A stretch of DNA of 64,000 bases from contig NC_003071.7 in NCBI RefSeq assembly GCF_000001735.4, positions 4,891,151 to 4,955,150 on the forward strand, given 5' to 3'. Origin of the DNA: Arabidopsis thaliana (Eukaryota > Streptophyta > Magnoliopsida > Brassicales > Brassicaceae). Below, one piece after another: positions 11,013-23,584 of the stretch; position 1 is the stretch's first letter; the number at the start of each line of letters is the position of its first letter. Below the pieces are notes generated by a model. That model worked only from the letters and a program-made list of their open reading frames with translations. It ran no database searches and had not been told where the DNA came from. A program made the translations under genes and the position numbers.

Positions 11013-14000
11013 ATGTTGGACAAGGCATGGGTTCGTCTATGCAGGTAAGCAGATAATTAATATGGGTTAGTTTTCTGATTAGGTTTGGTTGCTTTAAGAG
11101 GTTTTTTATTTTTCCTGTTTACTTGAAGAGCTGATCCTGGATATGAGAAAGGTGCTCAGAAATTCGTAACCGATGTGGCTGTTGCATTAGGAGACATTGA
11201 CATGATAGTATGTCCCTGCAAAGACTGTCGTAATGTGGAACGAAAGTCAGGCAGCGATGTGGTGGATCATCTTGTAAGAAGGGGGATGGATGAGGCTTAC
11301 AAGTTGAGAGCTGATTGGTATCATCATGGGGACGTGGACTCAGTGGCTGACTGTGAGAGCAACTTCAGTCGTTGGAATGCTGAAATTTTGGAGCTATACC
11401 AAGCAGCTCAAGGTTTTGATGCTGACTTAGGTGAGATTGCAGAGGATGAGGACATAAGAGAAGATGAGTTTCTAGCAAAGTTAGCAGATGCTGAAATACC
11501 TCTATATCCTAGCTGTTTAAACCACAGCAAGCTGTCTGCTATAGTGACTCTTTTTAGGATCAAGACCAAAAATGGTTGGTCTGATAAGAGTTTCAATGAA
11601 CTCCTTGGAACATTGCCAGAGATGTTGCCCGCAGACAATGTGCTTCATACATCATTGTATGAAGTCAAGAAATTTCTAAGGAGCTTTGATATGGGATATG
11701 AAAAGATTCATGCATGTGTAAACGACTGCTGTCTATTTAGAAAGAGGTACAAGAATCTAGAAAATTGTCCTAAATGCAATGCGTCACGGTGGAAGAGTAA
11801 CATGCAAACTGGAGAAGCTAAGAAAGGAGTCCCACAGAAGGTATTACGATACTTTCCGATAATTCCACGGTTTAAGAGAATGTTCAGATCAGAGGAAATG
11901 GCCAAGGACTTAAGGTGGCATTATAGTAACAAAAGCACTGATGGAAAACTTCGTCACCCTGTAGATTCTGTTACATGGGATAAGATGAATGACAAGTATC
12001 CTGAATTTGCTATTGAAGAAAGAAACCTGCGGCTTGGCCTTTCAACAGATGGATTTAATCCATTCAACATGAAGAATACTAGGTATAGTTGCTGGCCTGT
12101 TCTGTTAGTAAACTACAATTTGCCGCCTGACCTATGTATGAAGAAGGAGAACATAATGCTAAGCCTGCTTATTCCTGGACCACAACAACCTGGAAATAGT
12201 ATTGATGTGTACTTAGAACCCCTTATTGAAGATCTTAACCATCTGTGGAAGAAGGGTGAGTTAACATATGATGCCTTCAGTAAGACTACATTCACTCTAA
12301 AGGCAATGCTTTTATGGACCATCAGTGACTTTCCCGCCTATGGAAACCTTGCTGGATGTAAAGTTAAAGGTAAAATGGGTTGTCCTCTATGTGGAAAAGG
12401 CACAGATAGTATGTGGTTGAAATATAGCAGAAAGCATGTGTTTATGTGTCATAGAAAAGGGTTGGCACCAACACATAGTTATAGAAACAAGAAGGCTTGG
12501 TTTGACGGAAAGATAGAACATGGGAGAAAGGCAAGAATTCTAACAGGTCGTGAAGTTTCACAAACCCTGAAAAACTTCAAAAATGATTTCGGGAATGCTA
12601 AAGAATCTGGGAGGAAGAGAAAAAGGAATGATTGCATTGAATCAGTCACTGATAGTGACGATGAATCTAGTGAATCCGAAGAAGATGAGGAACTAGAAGT
12701 AGACGAAGATGAGTTATCAAGATGGAAGAAGAGATCCATTTTTTTCAAGCTGTCTTATTGGGAGGTAAATGTTAATTTGTCTATTGATCATGTAAGTGAC
12801 GTTTATGGTGTGATCCTTATGAACTGTTTTTGTATTGTCTAGGATTTACCGGTGAGGCATAACTTGGATGTAATGCATGTAGAGCGAAATGTGGGTGCAA
12901 GCATTGTATCTACTTTGTTACATTGTGGAAAATCCAAAGATGGGTTAAATGCTAGGAAAGATCTGCAAGATCTTGGTGTAAGGAAGGATTTGCATCCTAA
13001 CGCACAAGGAAAACGAACATACCTTCCAGCAGCACCTTGGTCTTTGTCCAAATCAGAGAAGAAAACATTCTGCAAGCGTCTATTTGAGTTTAAAGGTCCT
13101 GATGGGTATTGTTCTAATATATCAAGGGGTGTATCATTAGAAGATTGCAAGATAATGGGACTCAAATCTCATGATTATCACGTCTTGATGCAGCAGCTTC
13201 TTCCTGTTGCACTAATGGGTTTGTTACCAAAAGGTCCTCGGACAGCAATAATACGCTTATGCTCATTTTTCAATCACTTGTGTCAGAGAGTTATTGACAT
13301 AGAGGTGATTTCAGTAATGGAAGCTGAAATTGTGGAAACTCTTTGTATGTTTGAACGATTTTTCCCACCCACCTTCTTTGATATTATGGTTCACTTGACT
13401 GTACATTTGGGAAGAGAGGCTCGACTAGGAGGACCAGTCCATTTCAGATGGATGTATCCATTCGAGAGGTAAAATTTCTGTTTTTTAGTACATTGTTACA
13501 GTTTGTGTGAATAATGTTTCAGATTTTTAGTATGTTTTCATAGAAAAATGTTTCTCACTGCCACTTTGTAGGTATATGAAAGTTCTGAAAGACTTTGTAC
13601 GAAACCCCGCAAGACCAGAAGGTTGTATTGCTGAGTCTTATCTCGCAGAAGAATGCATGCGGTTCTGTAGTGATTTTCTGAAAAAGACTACAAGTGTTGA
13701 AGAGAAACCAGAGAGGAATACAGAGTATGAGAACAACTCCATACTAGAAGGGCGTCCAATATCCGCAGGAACTTCATTTATGCTCACTGAAGTAGATAAG
13801 AACATAGCCCATCTTGCTGTCATCCAAAATATGGCTGCCTTTGATCCTTATGTGGAGTAAGTACTATCTTTTTAGGAATTTTTCTAATGCTCATTTACGA
13901 ATTAAACTAAATATAGCAAGCTGAGTTTTCAACTGATTGTGTTTTACAGCATGCACTTGCAATATCTCCAAGACACAAATCCAAGATGTAAACGTGATGC

Positions 14001-14832
14001 ATCATTCTTATGGAATATGCATGCCAAGAATTTTGCATCTTGGATAAAAGAACAGGCAAGTACTTCCACGATCTGAATTTTATGGTTTATGAGAATATAA
14101 GTGACTGACTTTCTGTTTATCATTTGGTAGATACCTCTTTCTTCAAATGGACATGAAGATACAATTAAATGGCTTGCATATGGTCCACGATGTAGTGCAA
14201 GGTCATATTCTGGTTATATTGTGAATGGACAAAGGTTTCACACACGGTCACTTGAAAGGCAAAGTCAGAATAGTGGAGTTTATTATGAAGCAACAGCTAT
14301 GTGTAGATCCAGTGCTAAAGATACAGCACAAGTTGTTGACTTGGTATCGTACTATGGGACAGTAACTGATATCATATTGCTGGACTACAATGTGTTCTAT
14401 GTTCCTATATTTAGGTGTCAATGGGCTGTTAGAGGTAATGGGGTTAAGGTAGAAGATGGGTTCACATTGGTCAACTTGAATCACAGTCAAGTCAGCTTTT
14501 TAAAGGATCCATTTATATTAGCATCTCAGGCGAAGCAAGTCTTCTATTCAAGGGTAGATGATTCATCTAGTTGGTATGTTGCAATGAAAGGTTCATCAAG
14601 AAGATATAGTAAAGAAGATGCTCAGGAAGGAAACGCAGAGATTGGTCCATTACCAGCAGATATTGACATGGACGCTGAAATGGATGAAGCTGAATATGCT
14701 AGATCTGATTGTGAAGGCATTTATGTGCCAAATGTAGATTCTTATTCATTTTATGAGTCATTGTTCTATGCCTTGCATGCTCTATGTTTACTCTTGCTTT
14801 TTTGGTTTCAGATTTCTTTTTTAGAAGTATGA
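11013..14832 (+). CDS. E0 TNPD / TNP2-type CACTA transposase, six exons, apparently intact
   Basis: Exons 11013-11044, 11129-12764, 12843-13468, 13572-13856, 13950-14055 and 14131-14832 join in frame to 1,128 residues with no stop. The start gives MLDKAWVRLCR then ADPGYEKGAQ, the usual N-terminus of the transposase-associated domain, followed by a CPCKDC zinc-type motif. The Transposase_21 (TNP2) core holds STDGFNPFN and WTISDFPAYG with CPLCGKG. A DUF4218-like region follows (exon 3, ending RWMYPFER), and exon 6 carries a DUF4216-like region (YYGTVTDIILLDY). It should bind the terminal repeats and catalyse excision and integration. Five introns have AG acceptors and four have GT donors; intron 5 (14056-14130) uses GC. 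The last residues are hydrophobic and unlike the usual short acidic tail, so the true 3' end might be spliced differently. Confidence 0.85.
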
Positions 14833-14872
14833 TTGACATAGAATTCTTTTTTTGAAATGCAGGTGAACTGAA

Positions 14873-17686
14873 ATGGGTAAAGCAAAGAAGAAAGGTGGAC
14901 AGAAAAGAAAGAAGAAAGCTGTAGATGATGAGCCAGAGTATATCGGCACCATTGAGCCCCAAGATACAGCAGCTGAGCCTGCTAAGGAAACTGAGCCTGA
15001 TAATGAAACTGAGCCTGCTAAGGAAACTGAGTCTCTAACTGAGCCTGTAATAGACCAACAAGCTGAGGAGAATCCTTTAGTGACTGATAAGGATGGGCTG
15101 AATGAGGAAGAGGCGATAGGTGAGATGGAATTGTCAGAAGGAACTGAGCCTCCGGCTAAGCGTAGGAGACAAAGGGGACCAACAAAGATGAAGAACATCG
15201 CCAAGGATCCAACTGTTAGAGAAATAGTTGAGTACACTATTATGGGAGATCCTGTTGGTCCAGGATCAGTTAAACTGGCATCATATGTAGGCACATTGGT
15301 ACGTGAACATGTTCCTATCACAATTGAAACTTGGAAGGATGTTAGTCAGGATATGAAAACGGTTCTTTGGAAATCTGTGCAGGTAAATTCTTCTTTTCAG
15401 TCTTTTTTTCTGCTTGTTAGTTGTGTAAAGGTTGATTTCCATACTTTGTGTGATGGTAAATGATTGCAGGCAAGGTTTGAGCTTGATGAAGAGTTTCAAA
15501 GGGTTGCTGTTCTAAAACAAATGGGCAGTCTGTGGAGGTCATACAAGTCCCGGACTGTGAAAGATATTAATCTGGCTCCTAATAATCAGCAAAGGATGAA
15601 TCTGAGACCCATGAATATTTCCCCAACAGAATGGCGCAAATTTGTTAAAGTCAAAACTAGCGCAGCCTTTAAGGTAATGAGTTGGAATTATGACCATTTT
15701 AACTTTTATTTGTCAATTATTAACATGTTTAATTGGTAGGTTGTGAGTGAGAAATACAAAGAAAGGAGGAGGAATCAAATACCTCATACTACAAGTCGTA
15801 AAGGAATGGTGAGATTAGCAGAAGACATGGTAAGTAAATTGACATGTAAGTTGTCTCTTCTGGTAAGAATGCATTCTCATATATTTGAATGAAATTTTTT
15901 TTTTGACACAGAAACTTGAAAGTGGAGATCCATCAGAAGTGACAAGGCTAAAGGTCTGGGTAAAGTCTCGTACCAAAAAGGATGGTACGCCGGTGAACAC
16001 TAATGCTGCTGAAAAGATTGTAAGTAATCACTGCAAGACTGATCATGATTTCAGTTATCAATATTAGTAGATGACACAATTTCATATTCTGTAGAGAAAG
16101 GCGGCTGAGCTGGTTGGAAATGATGGTCCACCAACGTCAGCAAATCCAGAAGAAGATCACCTCTCTCAACTTTTAGGACCAGACAATCCGGGTAGGCTGA
16201 GAGCAATGGGTAGAGGCATGAGTAAAACAAAACTAGCTTGCCTCCAAGTCAAGAGCAAGTGCATGACTGACATGGAAGAGAAGCAAGTTCTTTTAATGAA
16301 GAAGGTCAATGAGCTGCAAGATGAACTTACCAGAATAAAGCAGAGACAAGAACCTGAAGTGGGTGAAAACTCTGCTGCTGCCAGGGTAAGTGATTCCTTC
16401 TTCCTTTATTCCATCAGTTTTGGAATCACTTCTTTTTATTAAAGTTTGGCCTTCTTTTGTAGAGTGTAAACAGAAGAACAAACCCAAAATGTCTGTTGGT
16501 TAATTGGTCTGGTCCTGAGGATATCATTGGTGAGGGGCGAATTCTTTCTTCTGATCCTGATGACGTGGTTAATGACTGTCGTCTAGGCCCTGTGGACTTG
16601 AAGGTGTTGGTTGAAGCTGCTAATACACCAGATGCATTTCTATGGCGACCTGCACCTAACATGTATACTATCACGGAAGCTGTTGGACAGATGATTGCAT
16701 GGCCTGCATCTAAATGTGTTCTTGTAGAGAAGGATATCGAAATAGAGGACATTGTGCCTTTGGTAAACTGCAGATTTCAGCACATTCTTAGTCAGCTTTT
16801 TGATGAGTTCATGTTTGATCTAGTAGAGACAGAGTCTTAATTTGATTTTTTAACTGAATGTGTTTGACAGGGACTTAGAGGAAATTCTCAGAACAAATGT
16901 AAGCTATTGGATTTGTCAACAGATGAAGTCATTGTTGCTGAGGGTCGATGGCAGACACAAGAGCAAAATGCATTGGTTAATGGACTTCCTCTTGGACCGA
17001 GCGCAGTTAAAGTTTTTGTGGATAAAGTGCTCATGCCAGAAACATTTGTATGGAGGCCTACAATGGAAATGACGTACCTTGAGGATTGTTTGAAGGCTTT
17101 TATATCATGGCCTGTGCATAAAGTGGTATTTGAAAATCTCCCATCTGCTAGTGGTAATCAGAAGTCATCTCTTCAGCCCTCAGGATCAGCTTCCAAATCT
17201 TCAGCAGGGGCAAAATCTGCAGCTTCTAAATCCACAAGTTCTAAGTCTTCAGCTTCAGGATCTGAAACTCCTTTGGAGAATGCAAATGCTCCAAGCTCTA
17301 CAAATCAGAAAACTCTACAGAAATCTCAGGTAAATGTTTCCTTAGTATCTTGAAATTGCTTCTGTCATATTGAATCAGTCTTTGGTTTATTAATGTTATG
17401 AACATGGCAGTGTTTCAATCAAGGCGTTTCTAAGGAAAATATGAAGTGCAAGTTGATGGATATTACCGGAAAGAAACGAGTTGTGGCGGAAGGACGTTGG
17501 GCAACAAACGATCCAAAACAGAAGGTTCACTTTGTTCCATTGGGTGATAATGTAGTTAAAGTGTGGGTCGATATTGTGAAAGTAAGCGATGTAAAAGTGT
17601 GGAGGCCATCAGATGAAGTCGAGATCATGGAAGATGCACTTGGCACAGCCATTGCATGGCCAGAGGATAAGGTTATCATGTCTTGA
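14873..17686 (+). CDS. E0 TNPA-like protein with three TNP1/EN/SPM-type repeats, eight exons, apparently intact
   Basis: Exons 14873-15382, 15470-15673, 15740-15829, 15912-16019, 16095-16385, 16463-16762, 16871-17329 and 17411-17686 join in frame to 745 residues. The N-terminus is basic (MGKAKKKGGQKRKKK, likely nuclear localisation), then acidic with repeated TEPAKETEP, then KRRRQRGPTK. Exons 1-5 resemble the plant Ptta/En/Spm transposase region (WKSVQARFEL, WRKFVKVKTSA, KSRTKKDGT) and end in a predicted coiled coil (LMKKVNELQDELTRIKQR). Exons 6, 7 and 8 each hold one unit of the TNP1/EN/SPM type with EGR, LGP/LGD, V(L/F/W)V and WRP...AWP signatures. A Ser/Lys/Ala-rich linker joins units 2 and 3. 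By analogy with En/Spm TNPA it would bind subterminal motifs and bring the ends together. It starts 40 bp after the TNPD stop. Confidence 0.82.
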
Positions 17687-18131
17687 GGTTTACTATACTC
17701 TTGAGACTTTTGTTGTGTTTGTAATTCGTTTTGGATAATGTAGTTAAGTAGAATGATGCTTTTGTTAAAAACTTTCGGTTAGTTCAATCATTACAGGTTA
17801 TCATTGTTATGAAAAACATATATTATCGCAGACACAAATCCTGCTATTAAAAACTTTAAATGTAATGTAACGCTTTCGTAATGCTATGGTTGAAACACCT
17901 AACATAGCGAAGAATATGGATTATTAAATAATTTAGCAAAAATATTGGTGTTCTCTAATAAAGCGTTTCATTAGAGCTATCGTATAAAACTATAACATAG
18001 CATACAATTCTGACGCTATCGTATGTGGGGGTCTACAATAACAGGGGCATAAGATAGCTTTTATGAAAACGCTATTAATGACATATTATAGCGCTTTTCA
18101 CTGGCTAATAATGTTGATATTTGTTGTAGTG
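17687..18131 (+). promoter_or_regulatory. E0 3' subterminal region
   Basis: Non-coding. Contains many copies of a short ATAGCG/CGCTAT core in both orientations (for example near 17870, 17908, 17960, 17998, 18014, 18050, 18075 and 18090) before the terminal repeat. Such clusters are the expected binding sites for a TNPA-type protein. A polyadenylation region for the gene ending at 17686 must also lie here. Confidence 0.6.
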
Positions 18132-18132
18132 A

Positions 18133-18252
<120 letters not shown>

Positions 18253-19146
18253 TAAAAATTTGGCGATTGTACTTTGATACTGAGTGTTTTTCCTCTTTGA
18301 AATGAATAATAATAAAGTATCTTTTCCTGTTGATTAATTAATCTCTGAAATACTCATTATTTGAAGTTGAACTCAAGGTAACGTTACACATAGAACTTGT
18401 GATGTTCAAAAACAAAGCATAAAGCAAATGAGTGACAATGTTTTCTTTTGAAAAATCGTTTTATGTGAAATCATCAGAGGCATTGGAGATTTATGAATCA
18501 GAACATCTTGCAGAAATCATGCACTGAGAGGCACAAATTGGATGCCATGCCGAAATGAGGGCATCTCGATTCACGTATTGTGGGCCGAATAGTAAGGCCC
18601 ATGGAAGATTAAAGTCAATTCAAATTCGAACGTTGAAAGCATTAAATCCAAAGACGGAAACGGAAGAGTTAAAAGAGAATTATGGTGTATAATTAAGAAT
18701 AATTACTAGGTTTTTGTATAAATAAGAGAGGTCTTGGACCATGTAAGACACCCACAATTTTTCTAGCAATTTTCGATAGTCATTTTGATATCAATTTTTA
18801 GCTTTTACATTTTATTTTTGTCCTCAAAAATTAATCCATCTCACAAAACAAATAAATACTTGAGTGTGTGAATCCGACATCCACAACACTTTTGCCTGAA
18901 AAAATAATTAACATAAATGTAAAGTATCCTAACTTTCCCATTTTAAATAATATTGTTTATTCAAATTATCTTTAAAAAGTTTTGACATATATACACCCAA
19001 AAGTATATTTTTGAAAAATCTAAAGTTGTAAGGTAATAAGGTAATATATCTAAGGTAGACTAAAGATATATTGAATAACAAATAAAAAATCTAAAGTTTT
19101 TAAATGACTCAAAATTGGACGGTATAGATGAATTCTAACGCCTATC

Positions 19147-19760
19147 CACTACAAGAAAACATGTGATTGACGACCTACAAGTCAGTCGTTTAGTAGTCGT
19201 AACAAAAGCTAATACGACTAATTTGCGACTAATGACTGTAGTCATTAATCCATAGTCGCTAAAAACAGTAGTCGTTTATTAGTCGTTGGTCAACGACAAT
19301 AATACGACAACTGAATAAACAGTGTAAAATCGTCGTTACGTAGTCGTATTATGTCGGCGACTAATTGACGACTATCCTACGATTATTTGTACTGTACTGA
19401 GCGTGTGAGAACATGTAGTCGTTTCGTAGTCGTTAATTGTGTACGACGACTTTACGACCATGTTGCGATTAATTATTATAAACCCTGGGTATGTTTCCAG
19501 TTGTCGTAAAGTAGTCGTAAATATGTTTACGACTATTTGACGACTCTTTGACGATTACAAGTACTTTGCCAAGGATTTGAAACTTTTTGTCATAACATAG
19601 TCGTATAAGTATATACGACTATTGGACGTCAGTTTTACGATTCTTTTATGACTAATTTGTTTTTTCTTATGATTGTCGTAAAGTTATGTGACTACTTGAC
19701 GACGATTTAGCGACTATATTGCTACTTATTTACTACTTTTTTGCGACTAATTGTTTGGTC
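19147..19760. repeat. E1 left subterminal TAGTCGT/ACGACTA motif cluster
   Basis: About thirty copies of GTCGT/ACGAC cores in both orientations within 600 bp, often as TAGTCGTAA or ACGACTAAT. The same cluster occurs at 34032-34640 in E2. Matches the expected layout of TNPA binding sites near a CACTA end. 19761-19958 has no feature beyond the 3' flank of the gene. Confidence 0.7.
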
Positions 19761-19958
19761 CGAATAAAGATTTGGTCATCAGGTGATGGGTTTCTTGTTT
19801 GTTCTTGTTTGTTCATCGATTGTTCTTGTTTGTTATTGATATGCTATACAATATGAAAACACTGCTTATATATTGAAAATCAAGTTCAAAACATAAAATT
19901 ATCTTGTTCAAACATACAACTTATTGAAAGATACAATTAGTGTTTGGAAACCTAAATT

Positions 19959-22678
19959 CTATGGATCATTAGATGGGGGAGTAATTGGGATACGCTCTGT
20001 GGATGTGGAAGAGTGTGTGGCAATGAAGTCCAAGAACTGCGGATCGGTTTGGCGGAGATACTTCTCGACTAAGGACAAGTGCTCGAGCTTGTCCTTTTGC
20101 TCAGCTGTGACTCGGGCTGTCTCGGCTTCTCGGGCAGCAATCTCAGCATCTCGCTTCTCGTTATATGCAGCCTGTTCTTCAATTTGCCGCTGAGCTTCCT
20201 GCAGCCGTTCTTCTAAGGCTTTAAAGGTTGAGTCTCCGGGGAGTTGGCGGTTGGCACTGCCTAGAGTTTCTTTAAGACAGCCAAGTCAATAAGGATTGCC
20301 TCTTGCATCCTTTTCTGTGGACTGCAAGAAATAAAGAGGAAGATAATTAGTGACAGATCCTAAATGTCTCTAAGACTCTGAAAAAGACAAAGAACATCTT
20401 ACCTCGAGAAATATGGCTGCATACTCATCTAGTGTGAGATCCCGAGGACGTGAAGAGCCATCAGACACAACAGAAGCAGCCGCCTCTAGTTCAGACAGCT
20501 TCTCTCTCACATTCTGCTCATACGCCAGAGCAATCTTCTCTGCCTTCTGATCAACATAAGTCCCATCCGACTTAGTGTGTGTCTGGATGAACACCTCACC
20601 AAGAGGGACAAGTCTTCCCATTTTTTCTTCCTGCAAACACAGATCACAAGCTTCATTACTATCAACAGACTAAACATCACACACAGTTAAACGAACATCA
20701 CTAAAACACATGGGAAGATTGCAGAAACACTTACCAATTCATCTTGGATTTCTTGGAAAGACTTTGGCCCAGAGTAGTGGACGTGAGGACCGAGACCGTT
20801 ACGGTCAGAGAGACGAGCTTTGGAATATGTCTTACTCCTTTTCTGTGCCTCTTCAGTGTCCCAGTAGTCGCACATGGTTCCCCACAGAGTTTCTCCAATC
20901 CATGGAGGCTGCTCTCGAGTTCTCCTTGCGGTGCTAACCATGTCCTTCAAGCGCCTCTTAACGATCTCATTGAAGTAGTATTGGACTGTCCCTGTTATTA
21001 AGGGATCCTAGTGGTGAGTTTTCTACAAAAAAAGTGTGAAGTTAGTGAACAAATGACAGATTAAATAGTACAGTCTAATGAAAGTTGAAGAAATACAAGA
21101 AGCTTACCGCAAACTCTAAAAACAATCTTTCTCTTTTATCCAATGGCACACAGGACCAATTATAGTAGGGAGCATTGAACTTTTGAGTAAAAATCCGTGT
21201 GATCTTTCTAACCAATTTAGATCCTCTGTCGCGAGTAAACCTCCAAACACATGCAACACAGACAGAAAGTAAACATGTTTAAAATCCAAAACACTACAAC
21301 TACAGTAGACTCTATAATTGAACAAAGGCAGATTCTACAAGATTCTAGACAAGTATAAGCCGACAAGATCACACACAGAACACAATAGTCAACATAACAA
21401 GATCATAGACAGTAAAGAACAAGTATAAACAAGTATAGAACAAAGACAGATCCTCAATGTCAAAGCCGAAAACATGCTAAGTTCAACAATCAACAAATGT
21501 TCCACAATTAAGTTCATGATTCACAACAGAACACAATAAAGAACTTAACAAGATTATAGACAAGTATAGAACAAAGACAGATCCTCAATGTCAAAGCCGA
21601 AAACATGCAATGGGATACAATCAACAAATGTTCCACAATTAAGTTCATGATTCACAACAGAACACAATAAAGAACTTAACAAGATTATAGACAAGTATAG
21701 AACAAAGACAGATCCTCAATGTCAAAGCCGAAAACATGCTAAGTTCAACAATCAACAAATGTTCCACAATTAAGTTCATGATTCACAACAGAACACAATA
21801 AAGAACTTAACAAGATTATAGACAAGTATAGAACAAAGACAGATCCTCAATGTCAAAGCCGAAAACATGCTAAGTTCAACAATCAACAAATGTTCCACAA
21901 TTATGTTCATGATTCACCACAGAACACAATAAATAACCTAACAAGATTATAGACAAAGTGAAGAACTTAACAAGATCACACACGAGTTTAGAACAAAGGC
22001 AGATTCTACTATGTTACACAAACCCTAACAAACATCCAACTCCAACAAAGGCAGATTCTACTATGTTACACAAACCCTAACAAGCCATTCTACAGACCAT
22101 AACACGAGTTACACTACACAGGCTAAGAACACTAGAATAAAATAGAGGAAGAAAACATACCACTCGGTTTTAGGTTTGGGAATTGGAGACAAGACACAAC
22201 ACCACTGCTCCCTGTTTGGCACAGAGAGTTTCGATTGCAGAGCCAACGCCGAGTCTTCTTGTAGCTCCGGCAACGTCCCAGGAACTTCCTCTTGGAAGTT
22301 GTTCCCTTGAGACGACGGGTGGCTGTTTGCTGGAGCGTCTGAATCTCGCGACTGAGGAGGAGTTTGCTGAGGTGGCGCTGTTGGCGGCGGAGTGTAGTGG
22401 ACCTCTTCAGATAGAGGCGAAGGAGCTTGATGCTGTGGTTGAGTCGTTGAGTTCTGGAAGAGTTGCAGAGGCGGTGGATAGTTGCGGACGTGGGGTGCAG
22501 ACGTTGAAGGTCCATGTTGTTGAGCCGGCTCCGTCGTAGGAACTTGAACCGCCGGCGCCGGAGTGAAGTTGTATTGGGGAGGAAGATTTGCAGGTCTTGA
22601 TCCGCCGGCGCCGGCTCTCTGAGTGACGTTCGGCGTCATCTTACGCTTCCGGGAGCCACCTCGACCGGCGATAGGCAT
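19959..22678 (-). pseudogene. E1 Ptta/En/Spm-type (Transposase_24-like) gene, nonsense-mutated
   Basis: Exons from right to left: 22161-22678, 21108-21240, 20735-21022, 20403-20630, 19959-20321. Exon 1 encodes a Pro/Gln-rich segment (MPIAGRGGSRKRK then many PP and QQ). Exons 2-4 give the conserved core: FNAPYYNWSCVP, DPLITGTVQYYFNEI, LGPHVHYSGPKSFQEIQDEL and LGEVFIQTHTKSDG. Exon 5 has STEKDARGNPY then a coiled-coil stretch rich in Glu/Gln/Ala. Two stops kill it: TAG at 21008-21010 (Trp in E2) and TGA at 20286-20288 (Gly in E2). Intron 1 (21241-22160) holds the 131-bp repeats. This protein type is the usual second gene of such elements and probably binds DNA; that role is inferred. Confidence 0.8.
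21420..21960. repeat. 131-bp tandem repeat, four copies, in E1 intron 1
   Basis: The phrase GAACAAAGACAGATCCTCAA recurs at about 21438, 21569, 21700 and 21831, a period of 131 bp. Units contain CCGAAAACATGC and ATGTTCCACAATTA. E2 has three copies at the matching place. Flanking partial units lie at about 21300-21420 and 21960-22080. Confidence 0.9.
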
Positions 22679-23584
22679 GATAGTGAGCCAAATGAAGAGA
22701 TTGAAGAGAAGAAGAAGAAGAAGACGAAGCAGATCGGAGAAGAAGAAGAAGAAGACAAAGCAGATCGGAGATCGGAGAGGTTGAAGGTGAGAGATCGAAG
22801 AAGATCGATCGATCTTATAGGAAGAAGAAGAAGATCGATCTACAAGGAGAAAGGATCGATCTTAGAAAGAGTTTTGGGGATTAGGGTTTTCGAGACGAAG
22901 AAGAAGAAGAAGAGGAGGTTGGATCGAATAGGTTTAAGGTGAGAGATCGAAGAAAATCGATCGATCTTAGAAAGAAGAAGAAGAAGATCGAAGAAGAAAG
23001 AGAATTGGGGGTTAGGGTTTTGCGAGACGAAGAAGACGAAGAAGAAGAAGAAATGGCTAAGTGTTTGGCTCGAAGAGAAATGACTCGATTTAGGGTTTTC
23101 AACACAAAAGAGGTCGCATAATAGTCGCATAATAGTCGCATACTAATTTGGGTTTGGGCCTCAAAATTTTGAAGCCCAACTAATCAAACAAGTATCGTTG
23201 AATAGTCGTAATTTTGTCGCCAATTATACTGGGTTTGGGTTTCAAAATTTCAAAGCCCAACAAATCAAAACTTGTCGGTATTTAGTCGCAATATAGACGC
23301 CTATACTAATGGGTTTGGGCCCCGAAATTTTAAAGCCCAACATATCAAACAGTTGTCGCATAATAGTCGTCGTTTTGTCGCCGATTTTAATGGGTTTGGA
23401 TTTCAACGTGTAGAAGCCCAATAAAACTTATCTTAGTCGCTCATTAGTCGCATAATAGTCACTTTTAAATTGATATAATTATAGATGTGAAGAAATATTT
23501 GTATATCATAAAAAAGTTCAATGATTTTATGAAACAAAATTCATTCTAATATTTATTCAAATAATTATACATATATTAACACAG
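22679..23584. promoter_or_regulatory. E1 region between its two genes: GA-rich leader and 81-bp repeats
   Basis: 22680-23065 is GAAGAAGAA-rich with GATCGATCGATCTTA repeats, the probable promoter and leader of the leftward second gene. From 23150 an 81-bp unit starting GGGTTTGGG and containing AAGCCCAAC plus two TAGTCG motifs occurs four times (23150, 23231, 23311, 23392). E2 has six units here. The TAGTCG motifs inside the units match the subterminal motif class, so this could be an internal binding array. 23470-23584 is AT-rich 3' flank of the transposase gene. Confidence 0.7.

Larger units (their letters stand above)
9653..18131 (+). mobile_element. complete CACTA (En/Spm) DNA transposon, 'E0'
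   Basis: 8,479 bp. Starts CACTACAAAAAAAGTCC and ends with TTTGTTGTAGTG, giving imperfect terminal inverted repeats beginning CACTACAA. It is flanked by the 3-bp duplication ATA (9650-9652 and 18132-18134). Copy B shows the unoccupied site TTTCATATATCCACT at about 31316-31330, which fixes both ends exactly. The two genes it carries (11013-14832 and 14873-17686) are in the same orientation and appear intact. Subterminal regions hold repeated short motifs: TATTCACTT and CAACACTTA near the left end, and ATAGCG/CGCTAT at the right end (about 17880-18100), the likely binding sites of the TNPA-like protein. Confidence 0.93.

Noticed and set aside
11408-12748. Antisense frames over the E0 transposase
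   Set aside because: Shadow ORFs; the plus-strand frame is supported by domains and splice joins.
14833-14872. TNPD and TNPA-like proteins of E0 as one fused protein
   Set aside because: TNPD ends at a clear TGA and the second frame has its own ATG; shared transcription is more likely than fusion.
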